Positions 36,635-46,174 of a stretch of DNA of 64,000 nucleotides are shown in pieces; position 1 is the stretch's first letter, and every line of letters starts with the position of its first letter. The notes beneath the pieces were generated by a model, which searched no databases, was not told the DNA's origin, and saw nothing but the letters and a program-made list of their open reading frames with translations. Position numbers and translations under genes: made by a program. Source of the stretch: Leisingera sp. JC1 (lineage in GTDB: Bacteria > Pseudomonadota > Alphaproteobacteria > Rhodobacterales > Rhodobacteraceae); NCBI RefSeq assembly GCF_001679925.1, contig NZ_LYUZ01000103.1, positions 138,359 to 202,358 of the forward strand, in the 5' to 3' direction.

Positions 36635-37189
36635 TCAGCGCGGGCTGCGTTTTGCCAAGATCCGCTGCAGGGTGCGGCGGTGCATGTTCAGCCGGCGGGC
36701 GGTTTCCGAGACATTGCGGTCGCACAGCTCATAGATCCGCTGGATATGCTCCCAGCGCACCCGGTCGGCGCTCATCGGGTTTTCCGGCGGCGGCGGCAAC
36801 TCATCTCCGGTGGACAGCAGCGCATTCATGATGTCAGTGGCATCGGCCGGCTTGGACAGGTAGTCTGTTGCGCCGATTTTCACTGCCGCAACCGCGGTGG
36901 CAATGGCGCCATAGCCAGTCAGCACGACAACCCGGCTGTCCGGGCGTTTTTCGCGCAGCACCTCGACCACATCAAGGCCGTTGCCATCCTCGAGCCGCAG
37001 ATCAACCACGGCATAGGCAGGCGGGCGGGCGGTTGCAATGGCGCTGCCTGCGGCGACGGATCCTGCAGTCTCCACCTCGAAGCCGCGTTTCTCCATTGCC
37101 TTGGCAAGGCGCCGCAGAAACGGCTCGTCGTCATCGACCAGCAGCAGTGTCTTGTCGGGTCCAATTTCCTGCAGATCAGTTTCGGCCAT
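36635..37189 (-). CDS. regA: Redox response regulator RegA/PrrA/ActR
   Basis: A 184-residue response regulator of the global redox system RegBA. The receiver domain has the acidic pocket at D19-D21, phosphoacceptor Asp63 (VVDLRLEDGNG) and Lys113. A proline-rich linker (PPPPEN) precedes the Fis-type helix-turn-helix (RNVSETARRLNMHRRTLQRI), nearly invariant in this family. RegA controls respiration, nitrogen, carbon and, in phototrophs, photosynthesis genes. It is downstream of the Sco gene and divergent from regB, the usual order. Confidence 0.97.
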   Translation of the reverse strand: MAETDLQEIGPDKTLLLVDDDEPFLRRLAKAMEKRGFEVETAGSVAAGSAIATARPPAYAVVDLRLEDGNGLDVVEVLREKRPDSRVVVLTGYGAIATAVAAVKIGATDYLSKPADATDIMNALLSTGDELPPPPENPMSADRVRWEHIQRIYELCDRNVSETARRLNMHRRTLQRILAKRSPR

Positions 37190-37268
37190 GCCCGGTCCTC
37201 CGCGCGGTTTTATCTATTGGCGCAAGAATATGTCCGGGCAGGGGAAAAGGTCAAACAGCTATCCTGCT

Positions 37269-37889
37269 TCAGATTTTCCCGACAAAGCAGGCGGTCTTGT
37301 CGGCCATCTGCTCTGCCGTTTCATCGCGGCGGAAGAACTCAACAAACCCTTCCTCGGGCAGCACCAGGTAGGAGAAGGTGGAATGGTCGACGAGATAGTA
37401 GTCCTCATCCCCTTCGTTCTTCTTGAAATAGGTCTTGTAGGCCTGGCTGGCAGCCTTCACCTGCTCCAGCGAACCGGTCAGCCCGATCATCTTCTCGTGC
37501 AGGTTGGCTGCGAAATCGCCAACGGCTTCAGGGGTATCGCGGTCTGGGTCGATGGAGATGAACACCGGCGTCACGCTGATGCCGCGCTCTGCCAGAACGT
37601 CGATGGCGTCTGCGTTTCGGGCGGCATCCATCGGGCAGACATCGGGACAGAAGGTGTAGCCGAAATAGACGATGGACGGCTCGGTGATCACATCCTTGTC
37701 GGTGACGGTTTCGCCCTTGGCATTGATCAGTTCGAACGGCCCGCCGATGGTTTCGGTGCCGCCTGCGATCTGGCTGCTGCGGCACTGCGCGAATTTGTCA
37801 CCCCCGCCGCCCCCGCGTGTCAGAAACCAGGTACCGCCCACCAGGGCAGCGATAAAAGCAACAGCGAGGAGAGCAAAGACGCGGGTCAT
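37269..37889 (-). CDS. senC: Sco1/SenC/PrrC copper chaperone
   Basis: A 206-residue membrane-anchored protein with one N-terminal helix (residues 4-23) and a thioredoxin-like Sco domain. Copper ligands are visible: CPDVC at residues 81-85 and His169 (YYLVDHSTFSYLV). Sco proteins deliver copper to the CuA site of cytochrome c oxidase. In Rhodobacter the homologue PrrC/SenC is encoded between regB and regA and has been linked to redox signalling. That layout is conserved here. Confidence 0.95.
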   Translation of the reverse strand: MTRVFALLAVAFIAALVGGTWFLTRGGGGGDKFAQCRSSQIAGGTETIGGPFELINAKGETVTDKDVITEPSIVYFGYTFCPDVCPMDAARNADAIDVLAERGISVTPVFISIDPDRDTPEAVGDFAANLHEKMIGLTGSLEQVKAASQAYKTYFKKNEGDEDYYLVDHSTFSYLVLPEEGFVEFFRRDETAEQMADKTACFVGKI

Positions 37890-38006
37890 GGGATCACACT
37901 TTTCGTCAGGGAAGGGTTGTTGATCGTTTGCGGCGCCAGACCTATCAAGAAATACGGCCGATGCAACTGGCGCACGGCGTCACATCTGCGGGAGCACCGG
38001 AACCGG

Positions 38007-39401
38007 ATGAACGATCGACTTTTCATGCTGGCAAGCAGCCACGATCACAGTCATTGGGTCCGGTTGCGGACGCTGATCCTGCTGCGCTGGGTGGCCATTG
38101 CCGGGCAGATTACCGCTATCGCGGTGGCACAGCACCGTTTCAACCTGCAGCTGGAACTGGGGCTGTGTTACCTGGCGATCGGCATCTCCGCGGCCGGCAA
38201 CCTGATTGCCATCTTCGCCTTCCCGGAGAACAAGCGCCTCAGCGAGTTTGAAAACTTCCTGATGGTTCTGTTTGACCTGCTGCAGCTCGCCTTTCTGGTT
38301 TATTTGACCGGCGGGCTGAACAACCCCTTTGCCTTGCTTGTGCTGGGACCGGTGACGATTTCCGCGGCGGTGATGGGCCTGCGTTCCACCCTGATCATCG
38401 GCGCAACGGCCATCATCCTGGTCACGCTGATGGCTGAGTTCCACCTGCCGCTGCGGACCGAGCAGGGGTTCGTCCTGCGGATCCCGGATGTGTTCATTTT
38501 CGGCAACTGGATCGCCATCGTCATCGCGATTCTATTCATCGGTGCCTATTCCTTCCGTGTCAGTAACGAAATGCGGCTGATGTCGGACGCACTGAGCGCC
38601 ACCCAGCTGGCCTTGTCGCGCGAACAGAAACTGACCGACCTGGGCGGCGTTGTTGCCGCAGCAGCGCATGAACTGGGCACCCCGCTGGCCACCATCAAAC
38701 TGACCAGCGCCGAGCTGATCGAGGAGCTGGACGACCGGCCGGACCTGCGTGAGGATGCTGCGCTGATCCGCGAACAGGCTGACCGCTGCCGGGACATCCT
38801 GCGCGGCATGGGCCGGGCGGGCAAGGACGACCTGCACCTGCGCCAGGCCCCGCTGTCGACACTGGTGACGGAAGCTGCGGAGCCGCATATGCATCGCGGC
38901 AAGGCGGTTCTTTACCACGAGGAACCGCTGGAAGGCGGCAGCTTTCAGCAGCCGACAGTCCTGCGCAAGCCAGAGATCATCCACGGTCTGCGCAATCTGG
39001 TCCAAAATGCGGTCGATTTTTCGAAATCCACTGTCTGGATCAATGCGGCCTGGAACGACGAGCGTATCGTTCTGCTGATCAGCGACGACGGCCAAGGGTT
39101 CCCGCCGCATCTTCTTGGCCGCATCGGCGACCCGTTTGTGCGCCGCCGCCGGGGTGAAAGTGAACTGAAGCAGCGTCCTGAGTATGAAGGCATGGGTTTG
39201 GGGCTTTTCATTGCCAAGACGCTGCTGCAGCGCACCGGGGCGCGGCTGAAGTTCGCCAATGACTGGGACCAGATCCATAGTGCAGCGCATGCGCCCGAAG
39301 GGCGCGGCGCCATCGTTGAAGTGGTCTGGCCGCGCGAGAAAATCGACGCCATGGAAGCAGGAGGCCCTGTAACCGGTAAAAATTTACCTTTAGAAGTTTA
39401 A
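38007..39401 (+). CDS. regB: Redox sensor histidine kinase RegB/PrrB
   Basis: A 464-residue membrane sensor kinase. Six transmembrane helices (about 25-185) include the quinone-binding loop GGLNNPFALL (102-111). The H-box HELGTP carries His221. The redox-active cysteine of RegB (Cys265 in Rhodobacter capsulatus) corresponds to Cys261 in ADRCRDILRG. The ATP-binding domain follows (NLVQNAVDFS, DDGQGFPP, GMGLGLFIAKTLL). I chose ATG at 38007; the open frame extends almost 1 kb upstream across senC and regA but is not coding there. Its phosphorylation partner is RegA. Confidence 0.96.
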   Translation: MNDRLFMLASSHDHSHWVRLRTLILLRWVAIAGQITAIAVAQHRFNLQLELGLCYLAIGISAAGNLIAIFAFPENKRLSEFENFLMVLFDLLQLAFLVYLTGGLNNPFALLVLGPVTISAAVMGLRSTLIIGATAIILVTLMAEFHLPLRTEQGFVLRIPDVFIFGNWIAIVIAILFIGAYSFRVSNEMRLMSDALSATQLALSREQKLTDLGGVVAAAAHELGTPLATIKLTSAELIEELDDRPDLREDAALIREQADRCRDILRGMGRAGKDDLHLRQAPLSTLVTEAAEPHMHRGKAVLYHEEPLEGGSFQQPTVLRKPEIIHGLRNLVQNAVDFSKSTVWINAAWNDERIVLLISDDGQGFPPHLLGRIGDPFVRRRRGESELKQRPEYEGMGLGLFIAKTLLQRTGARLKFANDWDQIHSAAHAPEGRGAIVEVVWPREKIDAMEAGGPVTGKNLPLEV

Positions 39402-39423
39402 CTATTCACTTTTGGGAAACCAA

Positions 39424-39438
39424 TTAAACTTCATTTAA
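39424..39438 (+). promoter_or_regulatory. Perfect CtrA-type box upstream of the DivL-like gene
   Basis: TTAA-ACTTCAT-TTAA, an exact match to TTAA-N7-TTAA, ending 52 bases before the ATG at 39491. It lies in an A+T-rich stretch that contrasts with the GC-rich surroundings. Confidence 0.65.
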
Positions 39439-39490
39439 CCATTTTTAGGGAACCATGAGGGCAAACGAGAGCTGAGCTAGGCAGGAAGAC

Positions 39491-41038
39491 ATGCAGGATT
39501 TCGCTTCGATCGAATGGTTCGTACTGGCCGCACTGTGTGCCGCCACGGCTGCAGCCGCAGTCTGGTGGCTGTCGCCCTCTCCGCGGCGCAATGGCATGGA
39601 ACACGACTTGCTTGCCGCCGACGGCCGAACCGACGCCGTCTTTCTGTTTGACGACAGCAGCCTGATCGGCTGGTCCTCAGGCGCCCGCAAATTCATTGGC
39701 GACCAGGCGGAGAACTTTGACTGGAGCATGCTGCGCGACCAGCTGGCCCGCAGCTACCCCGGCCTGCCGCAATCGCCCGGTTTTCTCAAGGATGTGGGGC
39801 CGCTCGTGCTCTCCGGCACCGCCGCCGCCGAAAGCCGTGAGGCGCATTGCGAGTGGATTGACGGTGTCACCCGAGTGCAGCTGCGCCGCAGCACATTGGA
39901 AGAAAAGAACAAATCCCTGGATCAGGAACTGACCACCCTGCGCGCTGCAGTGCATCAGGCCCCCTACCCGGTCTGGCTGCAGTCGGAAGAGGGCAACGTC
40001 ACTTGGTCCAATCTCGCCTACGATAATCTGAACCAGAAGATTCGCGGCCGCAGTGCAGAATTTGCCGACCCTTTGTTCACGGACCTCCACGATCCGATGA
40101 CCAGCGGCAAGCCTGAGCGGATCCATATTCCGCTGCCAGACAGCGGCAAGAAGCTTTGGTACAATGTTTCAACCACCGAGACCGAGGCCGGCTGGCTGTG
40201 CCATGCGGTCGACGTGAACGCCGTCGTTGATGCCGAGGTTGCCCAGCGCAACTTTGTTCAGACCCTGGCCAAGACCTTTGCCCAGCTGTCGATCGGCCTG
40301 GCGATCTTTGACCGCAACCGCCAACTGGTGCTGTTCAATCCGGTGCTGATCGACCTGACCGCACTGCCTGCAAACTTCCTCAGCTCGCGGCCCAACCTTC
40401 TCACTTTTTTCGACCGGTTGCGCGACCAGCGGATGATGCCGGAGCCCAAGAGCTATTCCAGCTGGCGCCACCAGATGGCCGACCTGCTGGAGGCCGCTGC
40501 CGAGGGCCGGTACCAGGAAACCTGGTCGCTGCCGTCAGGCTCTGTCTACAAAGTCTCGGGCCGCCCGCATCCGGATGGCGCCATCGCCTTCCTGTTCGAG
40601 GACATCACCGCCGAAGTCACGCTGACCCGACAATTCCGCTCAGAGCTGGAAATGGGCCAGTCGATCCTGGACCAGATGGACGAAGCCATTGCCGTTTTTG
40701 CCAATGACGGCAGCCTGAGCTTTTCAAACAGCGCTTATGGCAGCCTGTGGCAGATGGACCCTGATTCCAGCTTTGCCAAAGTGTCTATCATGGACGCCAG
40801 CCGGATCTGGCAGGACACCTGCGCGCCGACCCCGGTCTGGGGCGAGATCCGCGACTTCGTGGCGGGCTGCGAAGGGCGCGAGGCCTGGTGGTCCCATGTT
40901 CAGCTGCGCAATGGCAACAGAATGATCTGCAAGGTAACGGCAATCCAGAACGGCGCCACAATGGTCAGCTTCCGAAAGCCGGACGCAGCTGCCCTTCCGG
41001 CGGGCCAGGAACGCTTTGCCGCCAACCCGCAAGACTAA
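39491..41038 (+). CDS. PAS-domain protein, DivL-like, lacking a kinase domain
   Basis: A 515-residue protein with one N-terminal transmembrane helix (about 9-27), followed only by sensor-type regions. PAS-like segments lie at about 155-240, 270-380 and 395-490, with an N-terminal divergent one (45-130). There is no H-box, N-box or G-box, so it cannot be a kinase as it stands. From memory, a PAS-only DivL homologue controls CtrA in Rhodobacter capsulatus. The gene next to regB and upstream of tsaE, under a perfect CtrA-type box, fits that role. Alternatively it is an orphan PAS sensor. Confidence 0.75.
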   Translation: MQDFASIEWFVLAALCAATAAAAVWWLSPSPRRNGMEHDLLAADGRTDAVFLFDDSSLIGWSSGARKFIGDQAENFDWSMLRDQLARSYPGLPQSPGFLKDVGPLVLSGTAAAESREAHCEWIDGVTRVQLRRSTLEEKNKSLDQELTTLRAAVHQAPYPVWLQSEEGNVTWSNLAYDNLNQKIRGRSAEFADPLFTDLHDPMTSGKPERIHIPLPDSGKKLWYNVSTTETEAGWLCHAVDVNAVVDAEVAQRNFVQTLAKTFAQLSIGLAIFDRNRQLVLFNPVLIDLTALPANFLSSRPNLLTFFDRLRDQRMMPEPKSYSSWRHQMADLLEAAAEGRYQETWSLPSGSVYKVSGRPHPDGAIAFLFEDITAEVTLTRQFRSELEMGQSILDQMDEAIAVFANDGSLSFSNSAYGSLWQMDPDSSFAKVSIMDASRIWQDTCAPTPVWGEIRDFVAGCEGREAWWSHVQLRNGNRMICKVTAIQNGATMVSFRKPDAAALPAGQERFAANPQD

Positions 41039-41087
41039 AACTTGAAACCAGCTTGCAGCGGTAACGCGGCGGCGTCATTGTACCGCC

Positions 41088-41564
41088 ATGACCACAAACA
41101 CTGCGGCTTGCACGCTGAATTCGCCTGAGGAAACGGCCGACCTGGCCGCCCGAGTCGCCGGAGCCCTGCGCCCCGGCGATTGCTTGTTGTTGGAGGGCGT
41201 AATCGGTGCCGGAAAGACCCATTTCGCCCGTCACCTGATCCAGTCCCTGATGGACGTGCCCGAAGACGTGCCTTCGCCCACCTTTACATTGGTGCAAACC
41301 TATGAGGTGCCCGCCGGCGAGCTGTGGCACACCGACCTTTACCGGCTGTGCTCCTTGGAGGAGCTGGAGGAGCTGGGCCTGACCGAAGCTTTCGAGAACG
41401 CGATCTGTTTGGTCGAATGGCCTGACCGGCTGCAGGAACTGACACCTCCGCACGCATTGCATCTGACGCTGGCCCTGGACCCGGAACACGAAGACCGCCG
41501 CCGGTTGACGCTCCGCTGGAGCGACACAAAATGGCAGCCCCTGATGGAGCGCATCTGCGCATGA
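41088..41564 (+). CDS. tsaE: tRNA threonylcarbamoyladenosine biosynthesis ATPase TsaE
   Basis: A 158-residue P-loop ATPase needed with TsaB and TsaD for t6A formation. The Walker A motif GVIGAGKT lies at residues 37-44, followed by VPSPTFTLVQTYE and the WHTDLYRL and VEWPDRL segments of the family. It overlaps amgK by 4 bases and heads tsaE-amgK-murU-addB-addA, in which each gene overlaps the next. Confidence 0.96.
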   Translation: MTTNTAACTLNSPEETADLAARVAGALRPGDCLLLEGVIGAGKTHFARHLIQSLMDVPEDVPSPTFTLVQTYEVPAGELWHTDLYRLCSLEELEELGLTEAFENAICLVEWPDRLQELTPPHALHLTLALDPEHEDRRRLTLRWSDTKWQPLMERICA

Positions 41565-42559
41565 CCGAGCGTAACACCCTGTGCGAAAGTTTCCTGTCGC
41601 AAACCCCCTATGCAAACTGGCAGCGCAGACCGCTGGCCGGCGACGCCTCCAACAGGCGTTATGAACGGCTGACAAACGCCGGTGGCGGGACTGCCGTGCT
41701 GATGGATGCACCGCCTGAAAAGGGCGAGGACGTCCGACCCTTTATCCGCATTGCAAAGTATCTGCGCACGCAGGGCCTCAGCGCACCCGAGATTCTGGCA
41801 AAGGATGTCGAGAACGGTTTTCTGCTGCTGGAGGATCTGGGCGACGATCTTTATGCCCGCGTCATTAAGCGGCAACCTGCACTGGAAAGGGAACTTTATG
41901 AGGCCGCCACAGACGCGCTGGTTGCCCTCCATCAGGCGCCGATGCCGGAATTGGAGCCCTATGGCCCGCGGCTGATGGCGGAAATGGCCGGGCTTGCGCT
42001 GTCGAAATACCGCGACGGGATTCAAGGCGGTCACGATCCGGAGCTGCAATCACGGTTCGAGAACCGGTTGGAGGACATTCTGCGCGAAACGGTTAAGGGT
42101 GATCCAGTCCTGGTGCAGCGGGACTACCACGCTGAAAACCTGCTGTGGCTGCCGGACCGGGACGGTGTCGCCCGCGTCGGTCTTCTGGACTTTCAGGACG
42201 CGCGGGCCGGCCACCCGGCCTATGATCTTGTTTCGCTTCTGCAGGACGCCCGCCGCGACGTGCCGGCCGGTATCGAGATGCAAATGATCAGCCGCTACAT
42301 TGCAGCTGCCGGTGCCGATCAATCCGGTTTCCGCACCGCCTATACCGTTCTGGGCGTGCAGCGGAACATGCGCATTCTGGGTGTTTTTGCCCGGCTCAGC
42401 CTCGATTACGGAAAACCGCATTATGTGGATCTGATCCCGCGGGTCTGGGACCATTTCATCCGCGGGCTGGAGCACTCGGCCCTGGCCCCGGTGGCAGAGC
42501 TTCTGCGGGACAGCCTGCCTGCCCCAACCCCGGAAAACCTGAACAAGCTGAGGCCCTGA
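41561..42559 (+). CDS. amgK: Cell-wall amino-sugar kinase AmgK
   Basis: A 332-residue aminoglycoside-phosphotransferase-fold kinase. It has VLVQRDYHAENLLWLP with the catalytic Asp/His region, followed by GLLDFQDARAGHPAYDLVSL (metal-binding DFQDA). Paired with murU it is assigned as AmgK, which phosphorylates N-acetylmuramic acid at the anomeric position during peptidoglycan recycling. I chose ATG at 41561, overlapping the tsaE stop. The stop shares a TGATG with murU. Confidence 0.9.
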   Translation: MTERNTLCESFLSQTPYANWQRRPLAGDASNRRYERLTNAGGGTAVLMDAPPEKGEDVRPFIRIAKYLRTQGLSAPEILAKDVENGFLLLEDLGDDLYARVIKRQPALERELYEAATDALVALHQAPMPELEPYGPRLMAEMAGLALSKYRDGIQGGHDPELQSRFENRLEDILRETVKGDPVLVQRDYHAENLLWLPDRDGVARVGLLDFQDARAGHPAYDLVSLLQDARRDVPAGIEMQMISRYIAAAGADQSGFRTAYTVLGVQRNMRILGVFARLSLDYGKPHYVDLIPRVWDHFIRGLEHSALAPVAELLRDSLPAPTPENLNKLRP

Positions 42560-43251
42560 TGCAGTGCTCACCCGAAGCCGTCATGCTGTTTGCCGCAGGC
42601 TTTGGCACCCGGATGCGGGAGCTGACCCGCGATAGGCCGAAGCCGATGATTAAAGTCGCCGGCAAGCCGCTGATTGCGCATGCTCTGAATTTGGCAAAAG
42701 AGGTTAAGCCCGCCCGGATTGCAGCCAATGTGCATTACAAGCCAGAACCGCTGAAGGCCTTTTTAGAGCCTGAAAACGTGCTGGTCAGCCATGAGATGCC
42801 CGAGATTCTCGATACCGGCGGCGGGTTGCGTCATGCTCTGCCTCTGCTGGGCAGCGGCCCGGTTTTCACCATGAACACGGATGCCATCTGGACAGGCCCA
42901 AACCCGCTGCAATTGGCGCAAGAGGTCTGGGACCCGGAGAGGATGGATGCGCTTTTGGTCTGTGTGCCGCTTGTGAATGCCATAGGCCGCAGTGGGCAGG
43001 GCGACTTTTCAGCCGATGCCGAGGGCCGTATCAGCCGGGGCGGAAATCTGGTCTATGGCGGGGTGCAGATCCTGAAAACACAAGGGCTGCAGGACGTTGA
43101 GGAGCAAGTATTCTCGCTTAATGTCCTATGGAACCGGATGGCGGCTGCCGGGCGGCTGTTTGCTCTGGAATATCCCGGCCGCTGGTGCGATGTGGGCCAT
43201 CCTGAAGGGATCAAGCTGGCCGAGGATCTGATAGCTGCAGATGATGTTTGA
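42559..43251 (+). CDS. murU: N-acetylmuramate-1-phosphate uridylyltransferase MurU
   Basis: A 230-residue nucleotidyltransferase with the N-terminal FAAGFGTRMRELTRDRPKPM signature, where the nucleotide-binding loop and Lys reside. A later MNTDAIW segment carries the metal-binding Asp. With AmgK it makes UDP-MurNAc, bypassing de novo synthesis and the fosfomycin-sensitive MurA step. It overlaps amgK by one base and addB by 11. Confidence 0.92.
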   Translation: MQCSPEAVMLFAAGFGTRMRELTRDRPKPMIKVAGKPLIAHALNLAKEVKPARIAANVHYKPEPLKAFLEPENVLVSHEMPEILDTGGGLRHALPLLGSGPVFTMNTDAIWTGPNPLQLAQEVWDPERMDALLVCVPLVNAIGRSGQGDFSADAEGRISRGGNLVYGGVQILKTQGLQDVEEQVFSLNVLWNRMAAAGRLFALEYPGRWCDVGHPEGIKLAEDLIAADDV

Positions 43252-46174
43252 ACCATCCGCCAAACCGCGCGTCTTTGCCGTGCCTTGCGGCGTCGATTTC
43301 CCGCGCGCACTGGTCGAGGGACTGCGCGATCGTGCGCGCAGCTTGCCGCCAGAAACACTGGCCCGGGCCGAACTGATCGTCAACACCTCCCGCATGGCGC
43401 GGCGTATCCGCAGCCTGTTTGACGACGGTCCCGCAATACTGCTGCCGCGGATGCTGATGCTGACTGATCTGGCCCAGCGGGCCGCATTAGACGGGCTGCC
43501 GCCCGCCCTGCCCCCGCTGCGGCGCCGGCTGGAGCTGTCGCAGCTGATTGCCAAGCTGCTGGATGCGCAGCCTGACCTTGCCTCCCGCGCGTCACTTTAT
43601 GATCTGTCCGAAAGCCTGGCAGCGCTGATTGACGAGATGCAGGGTGAAGGTGTCAGCACCGATGCCATCCGGGACCTGGACGTTTCGGACATGTCCGGCC
43701 ACTGGGCACGGGCGCAAGCCTTCATTGGAATCGCGGATGAGTTCACTGGCCTGCATGAGGGCGCGATGGATGCCCAGGCGTGGCAGCGGCAGGTGGTGCT
43801 GAACCTGATTGAGGAGTGGCAGGAAAACCCGCCTGCCCACCCGGTCATTCTGGCCGGCTCCACCGGGTCGCGCGGCACCACCTTGATGCTGATGCAGGCC
43901 ATTGCCCGCCTGCCGCAGGGCGCCGTGGTGCTGCCCGGTTTCGATTTCGACCAGCCCGACGGCGTCTGGCGCGGGCTGGATGACCCGATGATCTCGGAAG
44001 ATCACCCGCAGTACAGGTTTCACAAGCTGATGAAGGACTTGGAACTGGCCCCGGACGACGTGCAGCCTTGGACGAATACTGCGCCAGTTTCACCCGAACG
44101 GAACCGGCTGGTGTCTCTGACCTTGCGCCCGGCCCCGGTGACGGACGCCTGGATGAGCGAAGGCCCCAAGCTGACCGGATTGGACAAGGCCACCGAAAAC
44201 GTCACCCTGGTCGAGGCTACCAGTCCCCGTGCCGAGGCACTGGCCATTGCGCTGCGTCTGCGTCAGGCGGCAGAGGACGGGCAGACCGCCGCGCTGATCA
44301 CGCCCGACCGGATGCTGACCCGTCAGGTCTCTGCGGCGCTGGACCGCTGGGACATCCTGCCGGATGATTCGGCCGGCCAGCCGCTGCAGCTGTCGCCGCC
44401 GGGCCGGTTCCTGCGCCACGTGGCAGGGTTGTTCTGCAAGCCGCTGGCCTGCGACAGCCTGCTAACGCTGCTGAAGCATCCGCTGACCCATGACGGCGCA
44501 GACCGGGGCAACCACCTGCGCCAGACCCGCGAGCTGGAACTGTTCCTGCGCCGCAACGGACCGCCCTTCCCCGATGTCGCTGCCTTTGGCAGCTTTGAAA
44601 TGGGCCGTCAGCTGACAGCGGGCTGGACCGGCTGGCTGAGCGCCTGTTTCGCGGATCAGGAGATCGCCGGCACCCTGCCCCTGACCGATTGGGTCGAACG
44701 GCTGCGTGATCTGGCCGAGCGCATCGCCGCCGGCAGCCAGACGGATGGCGCCGGCACGCTGTGGGACAAGAAAGCAGGCCAGGTCGCGCTCGCCTGTATC
44801 GCTAACCTGGAGAGTGAGGCCCCCTATGGCGGCGAAATGACCGCCCGCGATTTCGCCGACCTTCTTGGCGCGCTGCTGAGCCAGGGTGAGGTGCGCGACC
44901 GCGATGCGCCCTATGGCTCTATCATGATCTGGGGCACCCTGGAGGCCCGGGTGCAGGGCGCGGATCTGGTGATTCTCGGCGGTCTTAATGAGGGCAGCTG
45001 GCCGGAGGCCGCCAGCCCCGATCCCTGGCTGAACCGCCAGCTGCGCAACCAGGCGGGCCTGTTACTGCCGGAGCGCCGCATTGGCCTGTCGGCGCATGAC
45101 TTCCAGCAGGCCATTGCGGCGCCAGAGGTCTGGCTGACCCGCGCCGAACGGTCAGAGGAAGCCGACACTGTGCCGTCGCGCTGGCTGAACCGGCTGACCA
45201 ATCTGCTGTCGGGCCTGCCGGAACAGGGCGGTCGCGTGGCACTTGACACCATGCGGGCCAAAGGCCGCCAGTGGCTCGGCTGGGCGGAGGCGCTGGAGGA
45301 GCCAGCGCCGATTCCGCAATATCCCCGCCCGTCCCCCTGCCCGCCGGTGGCGGCCCGCCCGCGGCGGCTCACGATCACCGAAATTCCGCTGCTGATCCGC
45401 GATCCTTACGCGATTTACGCGAAACATGTGCTGCGGCTAAAGCCGCTCAACCCGCTTGTGCAAGAACCCGATGCCCTGCTGCGCGGCATTGTTGTGCATG
45501 AGGTGTTCGAGCACTTTATTAAGGACGCCCAGGCCGACCCGTCGCTGCTGACGGCGGATCAGCTGATCGGCAAGACGCGAGACCTGCTGGAGACTCATGT
45601 GCCTTGGCCCGTCGCCCGCATCCTTTGGCACAGCCGCATCCGCAAGATTGCCGGCGACTTCGTCCTGGCCGAGCAGGAGCGCCAATCCCGCGCCAAGCCG
45701 GTCGCCTTCGAGGCCAAGGGCAGCGCCCGGCTGGATCCGCTAGATTTCACCATCGCCTGCCGCGCCGACCGGATCGACATGGACGACCGCGGCTTCCTGC
45801 ATCTCTACGACTACAAGACCGGCACACCGCCCAGCGAGGCACAGCAGAAGAAGTTCGAAAAACAGCTGCTGATCGAGGCTGCAATGGCCGAGGAAGGCGC
45901 CTTTGACGACCTCGGCCCGGCGGAAGTGGCGCGTGCGCTGTTCATAGGATTGGGCAGTAAACTGAACGAAGTCCAGGCGCCTCTGGAGGATGAGCCTCCA
46001 GCCAAGGTCTGGGATGAGCTAAGTACACTGATCGGAGCCTATTTCGAGCCTAACCAAGGTTATTCGAGCCGCCGCATGGTGCACCGGGATGACATCGCCG
46101 GCGATTACGACCACCTGGCGCGCTACGGCGAATGGGACCGCAGCGCCGAACCGCAGCCGGAGGATCTGGCATGA
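43241..46174 (+). CDS. addB: AddB subunit of the AddAB helicase-nuclease
   Basis: A 977-residue subunit of the alphaproteobacterial double-strand-break repair enzyme, the counterpart of RecBCD. An inactive helicase-like N-terminal region is followed by conserved AddB blocks (VLAGSTGSRGTTLMLMQAIA, near residue 205) and a C-terminal PD-(D/E)xK nuclease with YDYKTGTPPSEAQQKKFEKQ. ATG at 43241 or 43244 is possible; both overlap murU. The stop overlaps addA by 4 bases, consistent with stoichiometric production. Confidence 0.95.
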   Translation: MMFEPSAKPRVFAVPCGVDFPRALVEGLRDRARSLPPETLARAELIVNTSRMARRIRSLFDDGPAILLPRMLMLTDLAQRAALDGLPPALPPLRRRLELSQLIAKLLDAQPDLASRASLYDLSESLAALIDEMQGEGVSTDAIRDLDVSDMSGHWARAQAFIGIADEFTGLHEGAMDAQAWQRQVVLNLIEEWQENPPAHPVILAGSTGSRGTTLMLMQAIARLPQGAVVLPGFDFDQPDGVWRGLDDPMISEDHPQYRFHKLMKDLELAPDDVQPWTNTAPVSPERNRLVSLTLRPAPVTDAWMSEGPKLTGLDKATENVTLVEATSPRAEALAIALRLRQAAEDGQTAALITPDRMLTRQVSAALDRWDILPDDSAGQPLQLSPPGRFLRHVAGLFCKPLACDSLLTLLKHPLTHDGADRGNHLRQTRELELFLRRNGPPFPDVAAFGSFEMGRQLTAGWTGWLSACFADQEIAGTLPLTDWVERLRDLAERIAAGSQTDGAGTLWDKKAGQVALACIANLESEAPYGGEMTARDFADLLGALLSQGEVRDRDAPYGSIMIWGTLEARVQGADLVILGGLNEGSWPEAASPDPWLNRQLRNQAGLLLPERRIGLSAHDFQQAIAAPEVWLTRAERSEEADTVPSRWLNRLTNLLSGLPEQGGRVALDTMRAKGRQWLGWAEALEEPAPIPQYPRPSPCPPVAARPRRLTITEIPLLIRDPYAIYAKHVLRLKPLNPLVQEPDALLRGIVVHEVFEHFIKDAQADPSLLTADQLIGKTRDLLETHVPWPVARILWHSRIRKIAGDFVLAEQERQSRAKPVAFEAKGSARLDPLDFTIACRADRIDMDDRGFLHLYDYKTGTPPSEAQQKKFEKQLLIEAAMAEEGAFDDLGPAEVARALFIGLGSKLNEVQAPLEDEPPAKVWDELSTLIGAYFEPNQGYSSRRMVHRDDIAGDYDHLARYGEWDRSAEPQPEDLA

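Noticed and set aside
36294-36734. 146-codon plus-strand frame between the HD gene and regA
   Set aside because: Runs into regA antisense, has no family features and an Arg/Pro/Cys bias.
37038-38006. Upstream extension of the regB frame by about 320 codons
   Set aside because: It runs antisense through regA and senC; RegB family sequence starts at the ATG at 38007.
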